From an uncultured Akkermansia sp. (lineage in GTDB: Bacteria > Verrucomicrobiota > Verrucomicrobiia > Verrucomicrobiales > Akkermansiaceae), in contig CANPXA010000040.1 in the NCBI GenBank assembly GCA_947585525.1, positions 1 to 11,417 on the forward strand: a stretch of 11,417 nt of DNA, given 5' to 3'. A program made the position numbers and the translations under genes. Of the stretch, positions 1-4,418 are shown piece by piece. The notes under the pieces were generated by a model. It was not told the origin of the DNA, searched no databases, and worked only from the letters and a program-made list of their open reading frames with translations. Position 1 is the stretch's first letter; each line of letters begins with the position of its first letter.

Positions 1-734
1 TCGCTGAGCATCTGCTTGCCCGGCACCACGAAGTCCACGCGTATCGGGTCGATGGAGGACATCGTCGTGAGCGTTACTCCTCCCGGCGTTATCAGTTCGC
101 CGATGGAGACGTTAGCCTTGGAGGCCACGCCTGTGAATGGTGCGCGGATCGTGCAGCGCTGGCGGTTGATGCGTGCGTTCGTCAACTGCGCCTCGGATTG
201 CTGAACCATGGCCTTGGCAACGGCGAGCGCAGCTTGACTGCGCCGACGCGCGTGCAGCGCATCCGTGTAGTTCTTCTCCGAGATGCTCCCGCTGCCCACC
301 AATTTCTCATAGCGCTCCACATCCTTGGCCGCCTGGTCATCTGCGGCAGCAGCCTGCTCCTCGCTCGCCTTAGCCACCGCCACGGCGGCTTCCGCCTGCT
401 GCAGGGCAGCATCGTAGGTCTCGGGATCGATCTCAAAAAGCACCTCTCCCTCCTTACACACAGAACCGTCCCAGTACACCTGCTTGAGCAGCTTGCCCGT
501 CACCTCCGGCTTGATGGCGGCCTCCTCCACCCCGCGCAGATGTCCGAACCACGTGCTCTCCAGCACGACGTCCTGCTGCGCCATGTTCATCACGCTCACC
601 GTGAGCGGCGCCATCCGGTGTTGGGCTTGCAGAGCCGCTGCCTGCTCCGCCGCCTTGTCCTTACATGCGCTCAAACCCGCCACTGCAAGCCCGGCGCATG
701 CCATCGCTATGATTTTGTTCTTATTCATGTTCAT
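1..734 (-). CDS. RND-type efflux periplasmic adaptor lipoprotein (HlyD/AcrA family), C-terminus cut by window edge
   Basis: This is the N-terminal 244 residues of a membrane fusion protein that links an inner-membrane RND pump to an outer-membrane channel. The start is the ATG at 734, which overlaps the upstream marR stop as ATGA; a second in-frame ATG lies at 728. Residues 1-24 form a lipoprotein signal peptide ending in the lipobox LSAC (Cys24), so the mature protein should be lipid-anchored. Residues about 71-107 are the first half of the lipoyl-like hairpin, with EVTGKLLKQV and FEIDPETYDA. Residues about 108-190 are Ala/Gln/Glu-rich and fit the alpha-helical hairpin. RAPFTGVASKANVSIGELI (about 197-215) is the second lipoyl half, followed by the start of the beta-barrel (PIRVDFVV). 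Family members are usually 350-400 residues, so about a third is missing. The pump gene is expected beyond the left edge. There is no Shine-Dalgarno; translational coupling to marR is likely. The substrate cannot be inferred. Confidence 0.93.
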   Translation of the reverse strand, partial: MNMNKNKIIAMACAGLAVAGLSACKDKAAEQAAALQAQHRMAPLTVSVMNMAQQDVVLESTWFGHLRGVEEAAIKPEVTGKLLKQVYWDGSVCKEGEVLFEIDPETYDAALQQAEAAVAVAKASEEQAAAADDQAAKDVERYEKLVGSGSISEKNYTDALHARRRSQAALAVAKAMVQQSEAQLTNARINRQRCTIRAPFTGVASKANVSIGELITPGGVTLTTMSSIDPIRVDFVVPGKQMLS

Positions 735-1156
735 TTTGAAATGTTTTCGTACATCTTCTCCAGCATTCGAAGCAGTTCCTTCTTATCCCCCTTGCTCAGA
801 CCTCCCAAAACTTCGTTGTCCAATTCTTCCAGCAGCCCCGCCACCCTCTCGTGGTCGGTTCTCACCGCCTCCGTCAACCGCACGTTCTTCACTCTCCCAT
901 CCCTCCCGTCAAAGGCCGTCCTCACATATCCCTTCGCCTCGATCCTCTCGATAAGCCCCGTCATCGTCGCGTGACTCACCCCCATGTACTTCTCCAACTC
1001 CCTCTGCGTGACCGCACGCGGAGCCTGCCTCAGCATATACATCAATACCCTCCCCTGTGCCGCTGTCACCGGACACTCCGTCTTCGACGCAAACAGGGTC
1101 GATGCCCTGTCCACGATCAGCTTCATCAAAAACAAAATGCCGTGGTCTTCTCCCAT
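731..1156 (-). CDS. MarR-family transcriptional regulator of the efflux operon
   Basis: This 141-residue protein has the MarR winged-helix fold. Helix-turn-helix residues are about 49-76, with recognition helix VSHATMTGLIERIEAKG. The wing at 82-97 carries the family signature DGRDGRVKNVRLTEA. C-terminal helices (about 98-135) would form the dimer. I chose the ATG at 1156 because AGGAG lies 5 nt upstream of it; an in-frame ATG at 1171 would add MRGEE but lacks a ribosome binding site and falls next to the operator repeat. The stop overlaps the adaptor start as ATGA, the usual layout of a locally acting MarR repressor and its efflux genes. A near-consensus promoter with an inverted repeat lies just upstream, so autorepression relieved by a ligand is likely. 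The single cysteine, Cys28, lies near the N-terminal helix; whether it senses redox state is unknown. Confidence 0.93.
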   Translation of the reverse strand: MGEDHGILFLMKLIVDRASTLFASKTECPVTAAQGRVLMYMLRQAPRAVTQRELEKYMGVSHATMTGLIERIEAKGYVRTAFDGRDGRVKNVRLTEAVRTDHERVAGLLEELDNEVLGGLSKGDKKELLRMLEKMYENISK

Positions 1157-1161
1157 CTCTT

Positions 1162-1166
1162 CTCCT
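1162..1166 (-). promoter_or_regulatory. Shine-Dalgarno AGGAG of marR
   Basis: AGGAG on the minus strand sits 5 nt before the ATG at 1156 and decides the start of marR. It is the only clear Shine-Dalgarno sequence I found in front of any gene in the window. Confidence 0.7.
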
Positions 1167-1172
1167 CTCATG

Positions 1173-1218
1173 AATTATGTAGCATGCTGCCTTTCTCGTG
1201 GCGCGATTGTACATAATT
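1173..1218. promoter_or_regulatory. Candidate MarR operator, 9-bp inverted repeat around the promoter
   Basis: AATTATGTA (1173-1181) and TACATAATT (1210-1218) are perfect inverted repeats separated by 28 bp. The upstream arm covers part of the -10 and spacer; the other arm lies in the leader just before marR translation. The arm next to the -10 contains the palindrome TGTACA. MarR proteins commonly bind palindromes overlapping their own promoter, so this is a good autoregulatory site, though binding is inferred. Confidence 0.5.
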
Positions 1219-1233
1219 TTCTCGACTTGTCAA
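1206..1233 (-). promoter_or_regulatory. sigma70-type promoter of the marR-efflux operon
   Basis: Reading the minus strand, TTGACA (1233-1228) is followed after 16 bp by TACAAT (1211-1206). This is a perfect -35 and a one-mismatch -10. Transcription should start near 1199, giving a leader of about 40 nt to the ATG at 1156. The -10 overlaps one arm of the inverted repeat described at 1173-1218. Confidence 0.75.
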
Positions 1234-1253
1234 GCTGAAAGTCCAAGGCAACC

Positions 1254-1345
1254 GCATTTTCTCACACCCGTCCCAAGAAAAACGCGCTGCCAACAGGCGG
1301 TCATCGGTGAGTGATGCAACATAAGCCACTGATTATGTACGATGG
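1254..1345 (+). repeat. Dispersed ~92 bp repeat, copy 1
   Basis: This begins at GCATTTTCTC and includes ACACCCGTCCCAAGAAAAAC, CAGGCGGTCATCGG and a small hairpin ACATAA / TTATGT (1320-1325 / 1333-1338), and then runs straight into ACGATGG heptads. It aligns with copy 2 at 1597-1690 at roughly 85-90 percent by eye. It ends the repeat array on the marR side, starting about 20 bp upstream of the marR -35 box. Confidence 0.75.
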
Positions 1346-1393
1346 ACGATGGACGATGGACGATGGAAACTTTAGCGCGCTACGCGCGTTTTT
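1339..1393 (+). repeat. Composite heptad-hairpin element, copy A
   Basis: Four perfect tandem ACGATGG heptads (1339-1366) are followed by a 5-nt spacer (AAACT), then TTAGCGCGC and a hairpin with stem CGCGC / GCGCG and loop TAC (1376-1388). Five T residues follow (1389-1393), so this copy alone resembles an intrinsic terminator on the plus strand. The same order and spacer length occur at 1917-1968 and 11346-11383. Confidence 0.75.
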
Positions 1394-1450
1394 GTGGATC
1401 GAAAGTAAAACGAAGTTTTCGAGAATGAATGTGCGTTGACAGAAGAAAAG

Positions 1451-1470
1451 CGTCCGGAGTTACGCCATGC
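1451..1470 (+). repeat. 20-bp inverted repeat, left arm
   Basis: Positions 1451-1470 (beginning CGTCCGGAGTTACG) are perfectly reverse-complementary to 1725-1744. Each arm also contains a short internal stem, GCGT / ACGC around CCGGAGTT. No target-site duplication is visible outside the arms. Confidence 0.75.
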
Positions 1471-1583
1471 TGGACTCGCCGTTTTGCTGAATCGTCAATG
1501 GTTTATGACCTTTCCGGCTTACTTCCCTCATCCGGGGGAAACGCATGAGGAAACGGGTTGAATGAGTCCAGAGATGATTTTAT

Positions 1584-1619
1584 TGGGACGGATGTGGCAT
1601 TTTCTCCACACCCGTCCCA
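1584..1619. repeat. Strong imperfect hairpin at the start of repeat copy 2
   Basis: TGGGACGG (1584-1591) pairs with CCGTCCCA (1612-1619), and inside it TGTGG (1593-1597) pairs with CCACA (1606-1610). One A/C mismatch separates the two stems and the loop is CATTTTCT. No T-tract follows on either side, so it does not look like a terminator. The right arm belongs to the ~92 bp repeat; copy 1 lacks the matching left arm. Confidence 0.65.
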
Positions 1620-1690
1620 AGAAAAACGCACTTCCGACAGGCGGTCATCGGCGAGGAAATGTAACATAACTCATTGGTTATGTACGATGG
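1597..1690 (+). repeat. Dispersed ~92 bp repeat, copy 2, running into degenerate heptads
   Basis: This is the second copy of the repeat at 1254-1345. Its internal hairpin is ACATAAC / GTTATGT (1664-1670 / 1677-1683), one base pair longer than in copy 1. It continues into ACGATGG, ACGATGT, ACGATGT (1684-1704). No TTAGCGCGC hairpin follows here, unlike copy A. Confidence 0.75.
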
Positions 1691-1724
1691 ACGATGTACG
1701 ATGTGTTGCAAAGCTGTCAAGATG

Positions 1725-1744
1725 GCATGGCGTAACTCCGGACG
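1725..1744 (-). repeat. 20-bp inverted repeat, right arm
   Basis: This is the perfect reverse complement of 1451-1470. Together the arms bound a 294-bp segment that contains repeat copy 2. A miniature transposon is possible, but no coding remnant of a transposase and no flanking duplication is visible. Confidence 0.7.
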
Positions 1745-1795
1745 CCTTCCTCGTAACAACCGCCCGTGATTTCACCCACCACCAATGCTTGCCTC

Positions 1796-1931
1796 AAGCT
1801 CGCCTCACGAGCTTTGCTTCGGAGTCGCCTCACGACTCCTCACCCCTGCGGGGCAAAAGCTGCGCTTTTGGCTAAACTGCCTTACAGCCGTCGGCAGCTT
1901 TGCGCATTGCATAGCCCGCGCCATCGGCGCG
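1796..1931. repeat. Run of consecutive short stem-loops
   Basis: Several small hairpins follow one another. Stem AAGCTCG with loop CCTCA is at 1796-1814. Stem GGAGTCG with the same loop is at 1821-1839. CCCC / GGGG with loop TGC is at 1843-1853, and CAAAAGC / GCTTTTG with loop TGC is at 1854-1870. A weaker CTGCC / GGCAG lies around 1877-1896, and CGCGCC / GGCGCG with loop ATC is at 1917-1931. The first two share the core TCGCCTCACGA but have different, still perfectly paired, outer stems. The run lies distal to element copy B as read from the bat operon. Confidence 0.65.
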
Positions 1932-1968
1932 CTAAAATTCAAATCGTAATTCGTAATTCGTAATTCGT
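1917..1968 (-). repeat. Composite heptad-hairpin element, copy B
   Basis: On the minus strand, three ACGAATT heptads and one ACGATTT (1968-1941) are followed by the 5-nt spacer GAATT. Then come TTAGCGCGCC and the hairpin CGCGCC / GGCGCG with loop GAT (1931-1917). It is read in the same direction as the bat operon and begins directly after the bat terminator hairpin. Further on, GCAAAGCTGCCGACGGCTG (1903-1885) resembles GCAAAGCGTCCGACGGC following copy C. Confidence 0.75.
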
Positions 1969-1990
1969 AAATAGGCGCTGTCAAGCGCCT
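1966..1990 (-). terminator. Putative intrinsic terminator of the bat operon
   Basis: About 20 nt after the batDE stop, the minus strand reads AGGCGCT, loop TGAC, AGCGCCT (1990-1973), a perfect 7-bp GC-rich stem, followed by ATTTACG. The T-tract is weak because the heptad element starts right there. Confidence 0.5.
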
Positions 1991-2009
1991 CCGCCCGTGT
2001 CTCATTGCC

Positions 2010-4406
2010 TCACCGGAATTGAATGAGCAGGGGGATGCGCGGGGAGGAGCCATCGGTCTGCAGAGGCACCACACGGTCGCTTTTCACCCAGCCGGAGGTG
2101 CCTGTGGCGGTTTGGACGTAGGATCTGCTTCCCCGTCGGGCAAGGAGATGCACGGGGGTGGAGGCGGGAAGTTCCAGGATGCTCTGCGCGTCATCCGTAG
2201 CGGCGAGCTGCAGCGGAGCAGGCTGCACCACATAGGCTATGTCCGATGGGGGGAGCGAAGAAAAGTCCGTCGTCTCGCGAGTGCCGTAATAGACCCAGTC
2301 GATCAGGCAGAGCACGCAGAGCAAGGCAAAGCCCACCGTACAGGGCGTGAGATAGGGCGGTCTCCTTTCGCGTCCGAGGAGCAGGTGCAGGGCTATTCCG
2401 AGCAGGAACGCAGCTGTGCAGATGACGGTGGCGATCCAGAGTTGGCTGCAGTTGAGGAGCGTGAAGATGTGGTCCACGGTGGACGTGACAGGGAGGATGG
2501 CTCCTTCCTTGCGCTGGATGAACGCGAGGTTGGCTCGCGCCTCCGCCAACCGAGGATTGAGCTGCAAGGCTCGCGCATAAGAGAGTGCGGCGTAGCCGGG
2601 TTTGCCGAGGCGATACTGGCAATTGCCGATGTCGTAATGGATGAGATCCGGCAGCGTTTTTTCGCTTGCGAGCTCGGCATTGAGCGTCTCGAGCGCCTTG
2701 GAGAATTGTCCTCCGTTATAGAGTTGTTCCGTCGTTTCTGCCCGGAGGAACGGTATCGCACAGAGCAGCAGCACAACCGCCTTGCCGAGAGCTTTGCGCA
2801 CGTTCCTCAGCATCTCGCCCCTCTGCTCCGCTGATACACTGGGATGAGCCTCCGGACGGAACACCTCATCATCGCGCAACCGGAGGATGTCGCTGAGCTC
2901 CGGACTGATGTCCTGGCGCGGAACGTGACTTTCGATAAAGGCGCCGATGCGCTTGAGGAAGAGAGTGGGATCCTGCTCCCGCGCGATGGCGGAGAGCTCT
3001 TTCTCTCGGTTGCGATCCGCCGCTCTCAGGGCAAGTCTCTGGCGAATCCTCCGCACGGCAACGAACCCGAAGATCACCAGCGCCGGCAGGTAGAGCAAAT
3101 ACCACAGCTCACGCGGAATTTGCACCACACGGCGCGCCTTCTCATCCGTCGGGATGAAACCGTAAATATCCGTCATTTCCGCAACGGGAACGGTACCTGC
3201 CGGAGGAGGGGTTGCCGAGCCGGCCATGACGAGACCGGTTGCCTCCGTTTCCTTCCACGGCAAGGCAATGGGAGCTGTGGCTGCTCGGCGGTACTCCATC
3301 GCATTCGGATCAAAATAGTTCAGAATGAAAGAGGGGATGCCTCCCACCTCGGCCACCGGTCGCATCAACTGCGTGAACACCATCCCCACCGTCTCACCGG
3401 CGGCATTCACAATGGGACGGCGCGTAGCGGGAACCAACTTCCATTGAGAGCCATCATCCGGTGGAGGACAGCTGAGCTGCTGCAGGTTGCCGGACCCGCG
3501 CACGGTAATCTCCACCTCGACGGCCTCATTCATCGCCAGAGAGGTCGCAGTGGTGGAGGAGCTGATGGTGTACTGCCCCACCGTGTCAGCAAAGGGAACG
3601 GGCGCGCCGGGCGGCAGGGGAAGAGCCGACAGAGTAAGCGTGGGCAGCATGAGTTCTTCGGTGCCCACCGAGAAGAAACCTCGCTGCCTACCTATGAGAA
3701 TCTTGCCCGTGATGTCCGATTTCCCCTCACGGAACGGGGTAAACTCACCGGAGAAATCAGCCGTTCGCCACTCCTGTCCCCGCGCATAGGCGAGCGAATT
3801 GTCCAGAAGCTGACTCTGCACCGTGGCGATGATTCCCTGCACCGTCGGCTGCATGGTGCTGATCTTCACCCCCACCGCGTGCATCTGCGGGAGCGATGCC
3901 TGCACACAATCCTCAGGCAGAAAAATCTTGACCGCCACGCGGATGGGCTGGTGCACATATCCTTCCTGCGTGTCAATGTACCACAGCGCCCCGTACGACA
4001 CGGGGGTGTTGTACCACTTGATCTCCGCCGTAGAACGCACGGGCAGCACCGGGATACGCACCGTCTGCTTGCGTCCGCTGCGGAACCGCACGCGAAGTTC
4101 CCCCAACTCGAGGTTCCCCGGTTTGTCCGGACGCACGAGGATGGGCAAGATCTCCACCACAGCCCGATTGGGATCCATGGGATTGGCTCCGGCTCGGGGA
4201 GGGAGCTGTTGGATCGTTGCCGTACGCGCTCTCACGTCACCATCCAGGGCGAAGTGGTCCTCTCCCACTTCCGTATCCACTAAGTAGAGCAGAACCTTTT
4301 CTCCCGGAACGGCCACTCCCGTGGACCACAGTGCGGTCACTTCCGCAGTGACCTGTTGGAGAAAGGCGGCTGCGCAAATCGCGATGATTGCTCCTATTGT
4401 TCGCAT
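2010..4406 (-). CDS. BatD-BatE fusion protein (periplasmic BatD domain, TPR, SH3-like domain)
   Basis: This 798-residue membrane protein joins two usually separate Bat subunits. Residues 1-21 are a signal peptide (predicted cleavage after VTA). Residues 22-430 are the beta-rich periplasmic BatD part, with the GSGNLQQL motif at 304-311. A membrane helix (434-453) is followed by a basic cytoplasmic stretch. Residues 541-556 are a second hydrophobic segment resembling the signal peptide of a free-standing BatE (FLRA before ETTEQ). TPR repeats follow at about 559-632, including GKPGYAALSYARALQLNP, then two membrane helices (653-677, 685-707) and an SH3-like domain (about 722-782, ending SGWVKSDRVV). 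Positive-inside signals place BatD, TPR and SH3 domains in the periplasm. It is the last gene of the operon, starting 12 nt after batBC, with no Shine-Dalgarno. It probably scaffolds BatA/BatB; the exact role is unknown. Confidence 0.88.
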   Translation of the reverse strand: MRTIGAIIAICAAAFLQQVTAEVTALWSTGVAVPGEKVLLYLVDTEVGEDHFALDGDVRARTATIQQLPPRAGANPMDPNRAVVEILPILVRPDKPGNLELGELRVRFRSGRKQTVRIPVLPVRSTAEIKWYNTPVSYGALWYIDTQEGYVHQPIRVAVKIFLPEDCVQASLPQMHAVGVKISTMQPTVQGIIATVQSQLLDNSLAYARGQEWRTADFSGEFTPFREGKSDITGKILIGRQRGFFSVGTEELMLPTLTLSALPLPPGAPVPFADTVGQYTISSSTTATSLAMNEAVEVEITVRGSGNLQQLSCPPPDDGSQWKLVPATRRPIVNAAGETVGMVFTQLMRPVAEVGGIPSFILNYFDPNAMEYRRAATAPIALPWKETEATGLVMAGSATPPPAGTVPVAEMTDIYGFIPTDEKARRVVQIPRELWYLLYLPALVIFGFVAVRRIRQRLALRAADRNREKELSAIAREQDPTLFLKRIGAFIESHVPRQDISPELSDILRLRDDEVFRPEAHPSVSAEQRGEMLRNVRKALGKAVVLLLCAIPFLRAETTEQLYNGGQFSKALETLNAELASEKTLPDLIHYDIGNCQYRLGKPGYAALSYARALQLNPRLAEARANLAFIQRKEGAILPVTSTVDHIFTLLNCSQLWIATVICTAAFLLGIALHLLLGRERRPPYLTPCTVGFALLCVLCLIDWVYYGTRETTDFSSLPPSDIAYVVQPAPLQLAATDDAQSILELPASTPVHLLARRGSRSYVQTATGTSGWVKSDRVVPLQTDGSSPRIPLLIQFR

Positions 4407-4418
4407 TTTTGTGTGGGG

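Larger units (their letters stand above)
1234..2009. other. Repeat-rich intergenic region without a convincing gene
   Basis: About 780 bp separate the divergently oriented ends of this spacer: the marR promoter on the left and the 3' end of the bat operon on the right. I see no ORF with family features. The region is mosaic: two copies of a ~92 bp repeat (1254-1345, 1597-1690), heptad tracts, a 20-bp inverted repeat (1451-1470 / 1725-1744), a strong hairpin (1584-1619), a run of small stem-loops (1796-1931) and the bat terminator (1973-1990). Confidence 0.7.

Noticed and set aside
198..974. 258-codon plus-strand open frame across the adaptor and marR genes
   Set aside because: It lies antisense to two well-supported genes and crosses their junction; composition is His/Leu/Arg-rich with no family motif.
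1157..1171. Upstream ATG at 1171 as the start of marR
   Set aside because: The AGGAG lies between this ATG and the one at 1156 with proper spacing to the latter; the extra residues MRGEE are just the ribosome binding site translated.
1339..1366. Heptad tract considered as a CRISPR-like array
   Set aside because: Units are 7 bp with no spacers and no cas genes nearby.
1558..1875. 105-codon plus-strand frame in the intergenic region
   Set aside because: It runs through repeat copy 2, the inverted-repeat arm and two stem-loops, so its sequence is explained by repeats; no ribosome binding site or protein family.
2844..4283. 479-codon plus-strand open frame opposite batD
   Set aside because: His/Arg-rich composition without domains, antisense to a gene with signal peptide and family features; typical GC-rich shadow frame.
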